Notes under the pieces: model-generated
The model's input: only the letters and a program-made list of their open reading frames with translations
Told to the model about the DNA's origin: nothing
Database searches by the model: none
In this document: in pieces, positions 8,821 through 17,480 of the stretch
Layout: every line of letters begins with the position of its first letter
Position numbering within the stretch: the first letter of the stretch is position 1
Position numbers and translations under genes: made by a program
Source of the DNA: DAHVFK01 sp035310985
GTDB taxonomy: Bacteria > Pseudomonadota > Gammaproteobacteria > Burkholderiales > SG8-39
DNA length: 64,000 nt
Direction of reading: 5' to 3'
NCBI GenBank assembly: GCA_035310985.1
Contig: DATGDH010000058.1
Coordinates: 1 to 64,000, forward strand

Positions 8821-10351
8821 GAGCCGAAACCATCGATGCGGCGATGCGCGCCGCCTGCGCATTGCTTGCGGCGAGCACCACGCCCGCTTCGCGCAGCGCC
8901 GCCTCCTGGCGCGCGAGGCCCTGCGGATCGCCGTCGGTGCCGCACACGAAACCGACGATCGCCAGGCCGCGACCCGCGCGCTCGGCGCGCGCGCGCGCCG
9001 AGCGCAGCGCGGGCACGATCTCGCGCGCCGGATCGGGGTGCGCCCCATAGCCGAGCACGACGTCGATGAGCAGCACCGCGGTCTCCGCATCCTCGGCCTC
9101 GCGCGCGATGCGCTCGTTGCGCAGGCGCTGGTCGATCATCGGGTGCGGGCGCCCGCGGGTGAATTCGTCCTCGCCGAGGTCGACGAGCGCGTGGCCCTCG
9201 CTGTGCCAGGCATCGGCGAGCCGCGCCGCGCGCCCGACCGGCGTGTTGGAACGCACGCCCTCCAGTGCCTCGGCGAGCAGCAGGGTCGCCTCGTAGCAGA
9301 AGGTGCCGCCGCTGAACAGGCCGCGCACGTAGCGCTGCCCGGGGCGCAGCCCCGGCTCGGGAAAGGCCGGCAGCGCTGCGCTGGCAGGCGCCGGCCGCTC
9401 GCCGCGCGCGAGCGCGACCGCCATCGCCGCCGCGTCTTCGAGCGTCGCCGCGGCGCTGATCGATGCGTCCTGGATTTCGGCTGCCGGCGCGCCGAGAAAG
9501 CACGCCACCACCGGCTTACCCGTGCCGCGGGCGCGCTCCAGCACGCGCGCCGCCACTTCGCGCGCCGGAGGCTTCGAAATGAGGACGATAACGCGCGTGG
9601 CGGCATCCGCCGCGAGCTCGTCCAGTGCAGCGAGCATCGTCTGGCCGCCGATCTCGGCGCGCAGGTCGCGCCCGCCGGTGCCGAGCGCATGCGAGATGCC
9701 GATTCCGGCGCGATCGACGAGGCAGGTCACCTGTTGCATACCGGTTCCGGAGGCGCCGATCACGCCTACCGGGCCGGGGCGCACGGCGTTGGCGAAGCCG
9801 AGCGGCACGCCGCCGACGATCGCCGTGCCGCAGTCCGGGCCCATGACCAGCAGTCCGCGCACGCGCGCCTCGCGCTTGAGCATCGACTCGTCCGCGACGC
9901 TCACGTTGTCGCTGAACAGCATCACGTGCAGCCCGAGTCGGAGCGCCTTGAGCGCTTCGGCCGCCGCGTACTCGCCCGGGGTGGAAACGAGCGCGAGCTT
10001 CGCTTCCGGCATCGCCGCGAGCGCGCTTTGCAGGCTGCGTGGGGCGGCCTGGCGCGCGGCGCGCCGGACACCGGAGGAGGCCGGGGCGGCGAGCAAGCGC
10101 TCGGCCTCGGCGAGCGCGGATTCGACCGCCTCAGGGGCGGCGCCGCGCACCACGGCGAGCAGGTCGCTCGGCGAGGCGGCCGGCGGCGCCTCGAGCAGGC
10201 CCGCTTCGCGCAGCAGCGCGAGGTTGCCTTCGGTCGCCATCACCACCGAAGCCTGGTCGACGCCCGGCAGCGCCGCGACACGCGCCGACAGCTGCATGAG
10301 CGACACCGAGTCGCGGTAGGTGTTGTGGACGATGCGCAGGCCGGTATGCAC
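8798..10351 (-). CDS. fdrA: FdrA-family protein, oxamate carbamoyltransferase subunit AllF-like
   Basis: A 517-residue FdrA-type protein with two SucD-like modules. Residues about 1-110 hold the DSVSLMQLS opening typical of FdrA. A nucleotide- or CoA-binding-like segment PVGVIGASGTGMQQV and GISHALGTGGRDL lies in the middle, and GLAIVGFVCGTDGDPQG near the C-terminus. The GTG start at 10351 gives an N-terminus that lines up with E. coli FdrA (about 12 residues before DSVSLM); no good ribosome-binding site is seen. This start lies beside two GTATAC sites. It is the first gene of the left arm, followed by the DUF1116 and carbamate kinase genes. Confidence 0.84.
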   Translation of the reverse strand: MHTGLRIVHNTYRDSVSLMQLSARVAALPGVDQASVVMATEGNLALLREAGLLEAPPAASPSDLLAVVRGAAPEAVESALAEAERLLAAPASSGVRRAARQAAPRSLQSALAAMPEAKLALVSTPGEYAAAEALKALRLGLHVMLFSDNVSVADESMLKREARVRGLLVMGPDCGTAIVGGVPLGFANAVRPGPVGVIGASGTGMQQVTCLVDRAGIGISHALGTGGRDLRAEIGGQTMLAALDELAADAATRVIVLISKPPAREVAARVLERARGTGKPVVACFLGAPAAEIQDASISAAATLEDAAAMAVALARGERPAPASAALPAFPEPGLRPGQRYVRGLFSGGTFCYEATLLLAEALEGVRSNTPVGRAARLADAWHSEGHALVDLGEDEFTRGRPHPMIDQRLRNERIAREAEDAETAVLLIDVVLGYGAHPDPAREIVPALRSARARAERAGRGLAIVGFVCGTDGDPQGLARQEAALREAGVVLAASNAQAARIAASMVSAHGAVVRR

Positions 10352-10354
10352 GAC

Positions 10355-10376
10355 ATGTATACTACCTTGTATACGA
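10355..10376. promoter_or_regulatory. Tandem GTATAC-centred operator sites, probable GntR targets
   Basis: Two ten-base sites, ATGTATACTA (10355-10364) and TTGTATACGA (10367-10376), each match the pattern TNGTATACNA. Their centres are 12 bases apart, about one helical turn. Palindromes of this kind are typical of GntR/FCD regulators. They lie in the 49-base region between the divergent fdrA-like and allophanate hydrolase genes, and the cluster itself encodes a GntR/FCD protein. The sites overlap any -10 element for either gene, so repression by occlusion is the simplest model. Confidence 0.6.
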
Positions 10377-10400
10377 GCGGCCCGGAGCCCTTTGCCGTCC

Positions 10401-12146
10401 ATGCCAGAGAACCTCGAGCTCGAACTCGAGCCATTGCGCACCGCGTACCGCTCCGGGGCCCTGCGCGCGTCGGCCCTGATCGAGCGGCTGCTCGCGCGCA
10501 TCGCCGCCCGCGGCGACGACAAGGTGTGGATCCATCTCTTGCCGCGCGCCGAGCTCGAGCGCCGCGCCGCCGAGCTCGAGCGCCTTTCGCCCGAGACGCT
10601 GCCGCTGTACGGCGTGCCCTTCGCCATAAAGGACAACATCGACCTCGCAGGCAGCCCGACCACCGCCGCCTGCCCGGAGTACGCCTACCTGCCGCAGGCG
10701 AGCGCGGCGGTGGTGCAGCGGCTGCTGGATGCCGGCGCGATCGCGCTCGGCAAGACCAACCTGGACCAGTTCGCCACGGGCCTGGTCGGCACGCGCTCAC
10801 CCTACGGCGCCTGCCGCAACACCTTCGACCCGCGCTACGTCTCGGGCGGCTCGAGCTCCGGCTCTGCGGTCGCCGTCGCCGCAGGCCTGGCTAGCTTCGC
10901 CCTCGGCACCGATACCGCAGGCTCGGGCCGCGTGCCGGCCGCGTTCAACGATCTGGTGGGTCTCAAGCCGACGCTTGGCCTGGTCTCGACGCGCGGCGTG
11001 GTGCCCGCCTGCCGTTCGCTCGACTGCGTCTCGATCTTCGCCCGCACGGTGCGCGACGCGCGCAGCGTGCTCGGCGTCATGCAGGGATTCGATCGCGATG
11101 ATCCCTATGCGCGCGCGGCGCCGACCCCGGCGCCCGGCGCCTTCGGCGAGCGCTTCCGCTTCGGTGTGCCGCGCGCGGCCGACCTGGAGTTCTTCGGCGA
11201 CCAGGAGTACCGGCGCCTGTTCGGCGCCGCGCTCGAGCGCCTCGAGGCGCTCGGCGGCGAGCGCGTCGAGCTCGATTTCCGGCCGTACCTCGAGGCCGCA
11301 CGCCTGCTGTACGACGGGCCCTGGGTCGCCGAGCGCTGGATCGTGGCGAGCGAGCTGCTCGCGCGCAAGCCCGAGGCGCTGCACCCGGTGACGCGCAAGG
11401 TGATCGAGAAGGGCGCCGCGTACTCGGCGGCCGACGCGTTCCGCGCCGCCTATCGGCTCCAGGCGCTGCGCCGCGAGGCGCAGTTCGCCTGGGACGAGGT
11501 GGAGCTGATCGTCACGCCCACCGCGCCGACCATCTACACGCTCGCCGAGGTCGAAGCTGATCCGGTCGGCGCCAACAGCCGGCTCGGCCTGTACACCAAT
11601 TTCGTCAACCTATTCGACCTGAGCGCACTCACGCTGCCCGCGGGATTCCGCGCCGACGGGCTGCCCTTCGGCGTCACGCTGCTCGCGCCGGCGTTCCACG
11701 ACGGCGCGCTGTGCGATCTCGGCGAGCGGTTGCACCCTGGCGCGCGCAGCGTGCGGCTCGCGGTGTGCGGCGCCCACATGTCGGGCTTGCCGCTGAACGG
11801 CGAGCTCACCGAGCGCGGCGCGCGGCTCGTGCGGCGCACGCGCAGCGCGGAGGGCTACCGCCTGTTCGCGCTCGAGTCGTTCTCACCGCCGCGTCCGGGT
11901 ATGCTGCGCGCCGCGGACGGAGCCGCGATCGAGATCGAGATTTGGGAGCTGTCGTCCACGGCCTTCGGCGATTTCGTGGCGCGCATTCCGGCGCCACTGT
12001 GCATCGGCAGCGTCGAAACCGAGGACGGCGAGCAGGTGCGCGGCTTCTTGTGCGAACCGTACGCGACCGCCGGCGCGCGCGAGATCACGCGCCTGGGCGG
12101 CTGGCGCGCCTACCTGCGCGAGCGGGCCGCGCAGCGCACGGGCTGA
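10401..12146 (+). CDS. atzF: Allophanate hydrolase (AtzF type)
   Basis: A 581-residue amidase-signature enzyme. The Ser-cisSer-Lys triad is visible: Lys77 in FAIKDN, the cis-Ser in SGGSSSGSAVA (about 148-158) and the nucleophile Ser175 in TDTAGSGRVPA. From about residue 450 a second domain follows (MSGLPLNGELTERGA ... GWRAYL), which matches the C-terminal domain of true allophanate hydrolases and distinguishes it from general amidases. The reaction is allophanate to ammonia and CO2. The start at 10401 gives a normal length. It is first in the right arm, 16 bases before the cysteine hydrolase gene; no biotin-dependent urea carboxylase is encoded nearby. Confidence 0.88.
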   Translation: MPENLELELEPLRTAYRSGALRASALIERLLARIAARGDDKVWIHLLPRAELERRAAELERLSPETLPLYGVPFAIKDNIDLAGSPTTAACPEYAYLPQASAAVVQRLLDAGAIALGKTNLDQFATGLVGTRSPYGACRNTFDPRYVSGGSSSGSAVAVAAGLASFALGTDTAGSGRVPAAFNDLVGLKPTLGLVSTRGVVPACRSLDCVSIFARTVRDARSVLGVMQGFDRDDPYARAAPTPAPGAFGERFRFGVPRAADLEFFGDQEYRRLFGAALERLEALGGERVELDFRPYLEAARLLYDGPWVAERWIVASELLARKPEALHPVTRKVIEKGAAYSAADAFRAAYRLQALRREAQFAWDEVELIVTPTAPTIYTLAEVEADPVGANSRLGLYTNFVNLFDLSALTLPAGFRADGLPFGVTLLAPAFHDGALCDLGERLHPGARSVRLAVCGAHMSGLPLNGELTERGARLVRRTRSAEGYRLFALESFSPPRPGMLRAADGAAIEIEIWELSSTAFGDFVARIPAPLCIGSVETEDGEQVRGFLCEPYATAGAREITRLGGWRAYLRERAAQRTG

Positions 12147-12161
12147 CCGACGGAGGTACAG

Positions 12162-12830
12162 ATGGGAAAAGTGAAAGCTGAGCCCTACGAGTTCGAGTTC
12201 GCCCCGGCGAGCTGCGCGCTGATGATCATCGACATGCAGCGCGACTTTGTCGACCCGGGCGGCTTCGGGGAGGCCCTCGGCAACGACGTCTCGCTGCTCA
12301 GGAAGGCGATCGCGCCCACGAGGAAGGTGCTGGAAGCCGCGCGCGCGAAGAAGATGCTCGTCATCCACACGCGCGAAGGCCATCGGCCGGATCTCGGCGA
12401 CCTGCCGCCGAGCAAGAAGCTGCGCGGTCACCTGAAGGCGGGCATCGGAGACAAGGGGCCGATGGGCCGCATCCTGGTGCGCGGCGAATACGGCCACGAC
12501 ATCATCGACGAGCTGAAGCCCGCGCCGGGCGAGCCGGTGGTGGACAAGCCGGGCAAGGGTGCGTTCTATGCCACCGATCTCGATTCGATCCTGCACAACC
12601 GCGGCATCAGGCAGCTCGTCGTGTGCGGCGTCACGACCGAGGTATGCGTCAACACTACGGTGCGCGAGGCGAACGACCGCGGTTACGACTGCCTGGTGCT
12701 CGAGGACTGCGTCGGCTCGTACTTTCCCGCCTTCCAGAAGGCGGCGCTCGAGATGATCAAGGCGCAGGGCGGGATCTTCGGCTGGGTGAGCGACTCGAAG
12801 AGTTTTCTAGCGGGCCTGGCAAAGGCCTGA
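12162..12830 (+). CDS. Isochorismatase-like cysteine hydrolase, biuret hydrolase-like (BiuH)
   Basis: A 222-residue cysteine hydrolase of the isochorismatase superfamily. The catalytic triad appears to be Asp24 (IIDMQRDF), Lys129 (DKPGKGAF) and Cys162 (TTEVCVNTT). Segments HTREGHRPDL, MGRILVRGE and REANDRGYDCL resemble what I remember of the Rhizobium biuret hydrolase, with the same 33-residue Lys-Cys spacing. Biuret hydrolase gives allophanate, which the upstream neighbour would hydrolyse. Triuret hydrolase and ureidoacrylate hydrolase are close relatives, so the substrate is not certain. A GGAGG ribosome-binding site precedes the start. Confidence 0.8.
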   Translation: MGKVKAEPYEFEFAPASCALMIIDMQRDFVDPGGFGEALGNDVSLLRKAIAPTRKVLEAARAKKMLVIHTREGHRPDLGDLPPSKKLRGHLKAGIGDKGPMGRILVRGEYGHDIIDELKPAPGEPVVDKPGKGAFYATDLDSILHNRGIRQLVVCGVTTEVCVNTTVREANDRGYDCLVLEDCVGSYFPAFQKAALEMIKAQGGIFGWVSDSKSFLAGLAKA

Positions 12831-12856
12831 GGCGCAACGACGACAAGGGGAGAGCC

Positions 12857-14392
12857 ATGACGAACGGCAACGCGCAGGTCCGCTGGTGGGTGCCCGGAGA
12901 CTGGAACGGCTTTTTCGGGCTGTTTACGAACGTGGTGCTGAACGTGATCGTGCTGACGGGGCTGTGCCTGGGGGTGGTGAATCTGCCCGCTGACACGGTG
13001 TTCGGGCGCATCCTGCCGGCGCTCGGCATCGCGCTGCCGATCGGCAACCTGTACTACGCCTGGCTCGCGTGGAAGCTGGCCAAGCGCGACGGGCGCACGG
13101 ACGTGACGGCGATGCCCTACGGCCCGAGCGTTCCGCACATGTTTATCGTCGTATTCGTGATCATGCTGCCGGTGTACCTCAAGACCAAGGACCCGGTGCT
13201 CGCCTGGGAGGCGGGGCTCGCCTGGGCGTTCATCATCGGCGTCATCATCCTCGCCGGAGTGTTCTTCGGGCCCTGGATCCGCGCGCACACGCCGCGCGCG
13301 GCGATGCTGGGAACGCTGGCGGGCATCTCGATCGCCTTCATCTCGCTGCGCCCCGCGTTCCAGATGTGGGAGGTGCCGTGGATCGCGTTCATCTCGCTCG
13401 CGATCGTGCTGATCAGCTGGACGGCCAACGTGCGCCTGCCCTTCGGTCTGCCCGGCGGACTGGCGGCGGTGATCGTCGGCATCGTGGTCGGCTGGATCGC
13501 TTACTTCTTCGGCTGGAGCGACGTGGTGAAGGCCGAGCAGGTGAGGGCGTCCTTCGCGCAGTTCGGGCTGCACCTTCCGGTGCCCGGCAGCGAGGTGTGG
13601 CGCGGGTTGCTCGACGTCGCGCCACTGCTCGTGACCGCGATTCCGCTCGGCATCTACAACTTCACCGAGGCGATGAACAACGTAGAGAGCGCCTCCGCCG
13701 CGGGCGACTCGTACGACCTGCGCAAGATCCTCGCCGCGGACGGCATCGGCGCGATCGTCGGCTCGATCCTCGGCAGCCCGTTCCCGCCCGCGGTGTACAT
13801 CGGCCATCCGGGCTGGAAGGCGGTCGGGGGCCGCATCGGGTACTCGCTCGCGACCGGCGTCGTGATCGCGCTGGTGTGCTTCTTCGGCCTCACGGCGCTG
13901 CTGCTCGCGGTGGTGCCGCTCGTCGCGATCCTGCCGATCCTGCTGTACATCGGGCTGGTGATCGGCGCGCAGGCGTTCCAGGCCTCGCCCGCCAAGCACG
14001 CGCCGGCGGTCGTGCTGGCAATCATCCCGAACGTCGCCGCCTGGGGCCAGCTGCAGGTCGACGGCGCGCTGAACGCCGCGGGCACGTCCGCCGGGGCTCT
14101 CGGCATGGCCAAGCTCGCAGGAGCGGGGCTCGTCTATCACGGCATGGAGCTGCTCGGCGGCGGCGCGGTGCTCGCCGGCCTGGTGCTCGGCGCGCTCGCC
14201 GCGTTCATCATCGAGCACAAGCTCAATGAAGCGGGATACTGGGCGCTCGCGGGCGCCGTGCTCTCCTTCTTCGGCTTCATCCATGGCGGGCAGCTCGGCT
14301 GGGCGGTGTCGCCGCAGGTGGCGCTCGGCTATGCGCTGTTCGCGGCGGTGTGCTTCGCAGCGGGCGCGTCAAGAACGAAGGCGTCCGCCTGA
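12857..14392 (+). CDS. NCS2/AzgA-like purine or ureide permease
   Basis: A 511-residue inner-membrane protein with about 12-14 hydrophobic spans, resembling the xanthine/uracil (NCS2) and AzgA permeases. Notable segments are TAMPYGPSVPHMF, YNFTEAMNNVESASAAGD and GSPFPPAVYIGHPGWK, which fall where the family has its substrate-binding loops. It sits between the cysteine hydrolase and DUF2877 genes in the right arm, so it probably imports the nitrogen compound degraded by the cluster. A GGGGAG ribosome-binding site precedes the ATG. The compound could be biuret, an oxalurate-type ureide or a purine product. Confidence 0.82.
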   Translation: MTNGNAQVRWWVPGDWNGFFGLFTNVVLNVIVLTGLCLGVVNLPADTVFGRILPALGIALPIGNLYYAWLAWKLAKRDGRTDVTAMPYGPSVPHMFIVVFVIMLPVYLKTKDPVLAWEAGLAWAFIIGVIILAGVFFGPWIRAHTPRAAMLGTLAGISIAFISLRPAFQMWEVPWIAFISLAIVLISWTANVRLPFGLPGGLAAVIVGIVVGWIAYFFGWSDVVKAEQVRASFAQFGLHLPVPGSEVWRGLLDVAPLLVTAIPLGIYNFTEAMNNVESASAAGDSYDLRKILAADGIGAIVGSILGSPFPPAVYIGHPGWKAVGGRIGYSLATGVVIALVCFFGLTALLLAVVPLVAILPILLYIGLVIGAQAFQASPAKHAPAVVLAIIPNVAAWGQLQVDGALNAAGTSAGALGMAKLAGAGLVYHGMELLGGGAVLAGLVLGALAAFIIEHKLNEAGYWALAGAVLSFFGFIHGGQLGWAVSPQVALGYALFAAVCFAAGASRTKASA

Positions 14393-15141
14393 GCGCGCCG
14401 GAGGTCCTGCATATCGGCGAGCGCGCGCGCGGGGCGCTCGCGCGCAGCGGCGGCGTCGCCAGGCCGCTCGCGGGCTTCGCGGATGCTCCCTATCTCGAGG
14501 CCTGCGGCGAAGTGATCTGGGTCGGCGCGCGGCTGCCGGTCCGGCACCCGCGCGCCGTGCTGACGAGCGCGCCACCGCCGCGCGGCGCCGCGCTGCGCTT
14601 CGCTTCGCTGCCTGAGCGCGGTTGGTCGCGGGGCTTGCCGGTGCTCTCCGGCGGGAGCGCAGCGGGCGCGCTTCTGTCCGATCTGCGGCCGCAGTTGCCG
14701 CGCGGCTTGCCTGCGCAGCGTGTGCATGCGCTCGCCGCAGCCTACCTGCGCGACGATCCGCAGGGCGTGTTCGACGCGGCGCTGCCGCTGCTCGGCACCG
14801 GCCCTGGCTTCACGCCCTCGGGCGACGATGTGGCGGGCGCCGCCCTGTTCGGCCGGCGCTGCCTGGATCCCAGGGCGGCGCGCTGGCGCGCGGTCGCCGA
14901 GAATCTTGCGCTCGAGGCAGTCGGGCGCAGCCATGCGGTCAGCGCCGCGCTGTTCGCCGACCTGGCGCACGGCGAGAGCTTCGAGCCGCTGCACGAGCTG
15001 GTCGAGGCGCTCGCCTGCGGGGCGCGCGAGCGTGCGGGGTCGGCCGCCCGGGCGCTGGCTGCCATCGGCCACTCGTCGGGTTGCGATATGCTGGCGGGGT
15101 TGGCGATCGGAATGGGAATCGCGCTGAGCGACGCGACGTGA
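14350..15141 (+). CDS. DUF2877 protein, oxamate carbamoyltransferase subunit AllH-like (YlbF)
   Basis: Up to 263 residues. The conserved DUF2877 region LLGTGPGFTPSGDDVAGA lies near residues 148-165, with GRSHAVSAALF further on. In E. coli the YlbF (AllH) protein is the third part of oxamate carbamoyltransferase with FdrA and YlbE. The start is uncertain: the GTG at 14350 overlaps the permease by 43 bases, while the conserved part begins close to residue 20. The stop overlaps the GTG start of the regulator gene by four bases. Its placement in the right arm, away from the two partner genes, supports joint control from the shared promoter region. Confidence 0.78.
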   Translation: MLRSGRVKNEGVRLSAPEVLHIGERARGALARSGGVARPLAGFADAPYLEACGEVIWVGARLPVRHPRAVLTSAPPPRGAALRFASLPERGWSRGLPVLSGGSAAGALLSDLRPQLPRGLPAQRVHALAAAYLRDDPQGVFDAALPLLGTGPGFTPSGDDVAGAALFGRRCLDPRAARWRAVAENLALEAVGRSHAVSAALFADLAHGESFEPLHELVEALACGARERAGSAARALAAIGHSSGCDMLAGLAIGMGIALSDAT

Positions 15142-15842
15142 TCAGGAACACCCGGCCGGAAGACAGCGCGCGTCTCGCGGACGCGGTGTACGACAAGCTG
15201 AAGAACGACATCTTCGACTTCAGGCTGCTGCCGGGCTCGGCCTTGTCGGAAAACGAGCTCGCCGCGCGGGCGGGGGTGAGCCGCACGCCGGTGCGCGAGG
15301 CGCTCTTGCGCTTGGCGCGCGAAGGCTTCGTCGAGCGGCGCGCGAAGAGCGGCTGGTCGGTCAGGGCGCTGGACTTCGAGCACTTCGAGCATCTATACGA
15401 CCTGCGCGTGATCCTCGAGCTCGCCGCGCTGGGCAAGCTGTGCGCCGGCGACCGCGGGACGGCGCTGGATGACCTCAAGGCGGTGTGGCTGGTGCCGCCG
15501 GGCGAGCGGCGCAGCGACTGGATCGAGGTGGCGCAGCTGGACGAAGCCTTCCATGCCACGCTGGTCCGGGCGGCGGGCAATCCGGAGCTGGCGCGCATCC
15601 ACGAGGACATCACCGAGCGCATCCGCATCATCCGGCGGCTGGATTTCACGCAAGCCGAGCGCATCGCACGCACCTACGACGAGCACGCCGCGATCCTGCG
15701 CGCGGTGCTGGCGCGCAAGGCGTCGCAGGCGAGCCTGCTGCTGCGCTCGCACATCGAGGAGTCCAAGCTCGAGGTGCGCAAGATCTCGCTGCACCGCCTG
15801 CATTCCGCGCATCGGAGCGCGAGCGGCGCCGCGCCAGGGTGA
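15138..15842 (+). CDS. GntR/FCD family transcriptional regulator
   Basis: A 234-residue regulator. The N-terminal winged helix-turn-helix (residues 15-80) includes ENELAARAGVSRTPVREALL, the GntR hallmark. The C-terminal FCD ligand-binding domain (about 90-220) is helical, with DEAFHATLVRAAGN and a late HIEES containing likely metal-binding His residues. The GTG start at 15138 overlaps the DUF2877 stop as GTGA. It closes the right arm, so it is probably made with the enzymes and acts on the TNGTATACNA sites between the two arms. The effector would be a substrate or intermediate of the pathway. Confidence 0.9.
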   Translation: MIRNTRPEDSARLADAVYDKLKNDIFDFRLLPGSALSENELAARAGVSRTPVREALLRLAREGFVERRAKSGWSVRALDFEHFEHLYDLRVILELAALGKLCAGDRGTALDDLKAVWLVPPGERRSDWIEVAQLDEAFHATLVRAAGNPELARIHEDITERIRIIRRLDFTQAERIARTYDEHAAILRAVLARKASQASLLLRSHIEESKLEVRKISLHRLHSAHRSASGAAPG

Positions 15843-16036
15843 CGAGATAACCGAAACTCTCGCGCGGTTGTAGGTTTTGACGTCGTAGAAGTCGGCCATC
15901 GGGGGGACAGTCGGAAGGGAAGGCGCAGGGGGTGCAATAGAATTGCCTCGGCAACTATTGTCAAGGCTACAATCTCGACAGCTTGCCAGCCTGCGGCAAG
16001 GTATGGCGGCGCCGGCGCGGCTATGATTCGCCCCCC

Positions 16037-16903
16037 ATGCCTGTGCCGCGCGACGTGCGGGCGTTGCTCGCCTTTCTCGCCCCCTGGGAATTTTCTCCGC
16101 TGGTGCTCGCGCTGTGCGCCGGAGCGGTGCTGCTGTACGCGCGCGGGCTGCGGCGCATGCCTGCCGAGGAGCGGCCGGGGATCGGCCGGCGGCTCGCCTT
16201 CTGCGCTGGCTGGGCGCTCGTCTATTTCGTGATGCAGACGCGCTGGGATTACTGGTCGCAGCACATGTTCTTCATCCATCGCATCCAGCATCTGGTGCTG
16301 CATCACCTCGGGCCGTTTCTGGTGGCGCTGGCGCAGCCGCTGCCGGTGCTCGCGCGCGGCCTGCCGCGAGGGATGGAGGAGCGTGTTTTCCGGCCGCTGT
16401 GGCGCAGCCGCCCGATGCGCATCGGCTACCGCCTGCTGCAGAATTGGCTGGTGGCGCCGGTGCTGTTCGTCGGCCTGATCTTCTTTTGGCTCACTCCGAC
16501 AATACACTTTGCCGCGATGCTGAACGATCGGCTGTACCAGGTCATGAACTGGAGCATGCTGCTCGACGGGCTGCTGTTCTGGGCGCTGATGCTCGATCCG
16601 CGCACGCGCAGCCAGGGCGCGCTGATCGGCCTCGGGCCGCGCATCTTCCTGCTGCTCGGCGCGTCGTTGCCGCAGATCTACATCGGCGCGCGCATCGGCC
16701 TCGCCACGCACGAGCTGTACGACGTCTACAGCGTCTGCGGCCGCGCCTGGCCGATCAGCCCGATCGACGACCAGAGCATCGGCGGCCTGGTGACGTGGAT
16801 CCCGGCGGGCATGATGCACTTGTTCGGCGTGCTGGTACTGCTCGCGCGCTGGATGCATGCGGACGGAGAAGCGCGTTCCGGCTCGGCCACGCTGCGTGCC
16901 TAG
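16037..16903 (+). CDS. CtaG-type cytochrome c oxidase assembly protein (Caa3_CtaG)
   Basis: A 288-residue polytopic membrane protein with about seven spans, of the caa3-type CtaG family. The His-rich segment QHMFFIHRIQHLVLHHLGP (about residues 76-94) is the family hallmark and a plausible copper-handling site. A WIPAGMMHL segment lies near the C-terminus. The start at 16037 is preferred over an upstream ATG at 15983 because the shorter form begins cleanly before the first span. The SCO gene starts one base after its stop, so the pair probably delivers copper to a terminal oxidase. No oxidase subunit genes are in the window. Confidence 0.82.
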   Translation: MPVPRDVRALLAFLAPWEFSPLVLALCAGAVLLYARGLRRMPAEERPGIGRRLAFCAGWALVYFVMQTRWDYWSQHMFFIHRIQHLVLHHLGPFLVALAQPLPVLARGLPRGMEERVFRPLWRSRPMRIGYRLLQNWLVAPVLFVGLIFFWLTPTIHFAAMLNDRLYQVMNWSMLLDGLLFWALMLDPRTRSQGALIGLGPRIFLLLGASLPQIYIGARIGLATHELYDVYSVCGRAWPISPIDDQSIGGLVTWIPAGMMHLFGVLVLLARWMHADGEARSGSATLRA

Positions 16904-16904
16904 C

Positions 16905-17480
16905 ATGAAGCTCATCCTTGCTGCGCTCGGTGCTTCCCTCGTGCTCGCGGCTTGCGCGAAGGGCGATGACAAGTGGCGTACCGAAAACGTCGACGGACTG
17001 GTGCACGCGCTCGAGTTCAATCTGACCGACGATGCCGGTCGCCAGGTGAACGCGCAGGACTACCGCGGGAAGACGGTGCTGCTGTACTTCGGCTACACGA
17101 GCTGCCCCGACCTGTGCCCCACGACCATGAGCAAGCTCGCGCAAGCGCTCAAGCAGACGCGGGATCACGGCGCCCGCGACGTCGTGCTGTTCGTGACGGT
17201 CGATCCGCAGCGCGACAGCGCTGGGCGCCTGCACGCCTATACGCGCGCCTTCGGGCCCCAGTTCGTCGGCCTGCGCGCCACGCCGCAGGAGCTTACCGCG
17301 CTGAGCAAGCGCTACCGGATCACCTACTCGTACGGTAAGCCCGACAAGAACGGGGACTACGAAGTCATGCACAGCACCGGCGTGTTCGTGTTCGACGGCA
17401 CGGGCAGGAGCCGGCTGCTCGTGCTGCCGAACGACCCCGCGGACGCGATCGCCGCCGACCTCGACCGGCTCGCTGGCTAG
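16905..17480 (+). CDS. SCO1/SenC-type copper chaperone lipoprotein
   Basis: A 191-residue thioredoxin-fold protein anchored by a lipobox (VLAACAKG, Cys19). The copper site CxxxC is in SCPDLCPTTM, and the third ligand is the His in VMHSTGVFVFD. SCO proteins load the CuA centre of cytochrome c oxidase. The gene begins immediately after the CtaG gene and ends in a CTAG shared with the stop of the MFS gene. Length and domain layout are normal. Confidence 0.92.
   Translation: MKLILAALGASLVLAACAKGDDKWRTENVDGLVHALEFNLTDDAGRQVNAQDYRGKTVLLYFGYTSCPDLCPTTMSKLAQALKQTRDHGARDVVLFVTVDPQRDSAGRLHAYTRAFGPQFVGLRATPQELTALSKRYRITYSYGKPDKNGDYEVMHSTGVFVFDGTGRSRLLVLPNDPADAIAADLDRLAG

Noticed and set aside
8507..10894. 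A 795-residue plus-strand reading frame
   Set aside because: It runs antisense to the DUF1116 and fdrA-like genes and into the amidase gene in a different frame. Its composition is typical of the shadow frames of high-GC genes.
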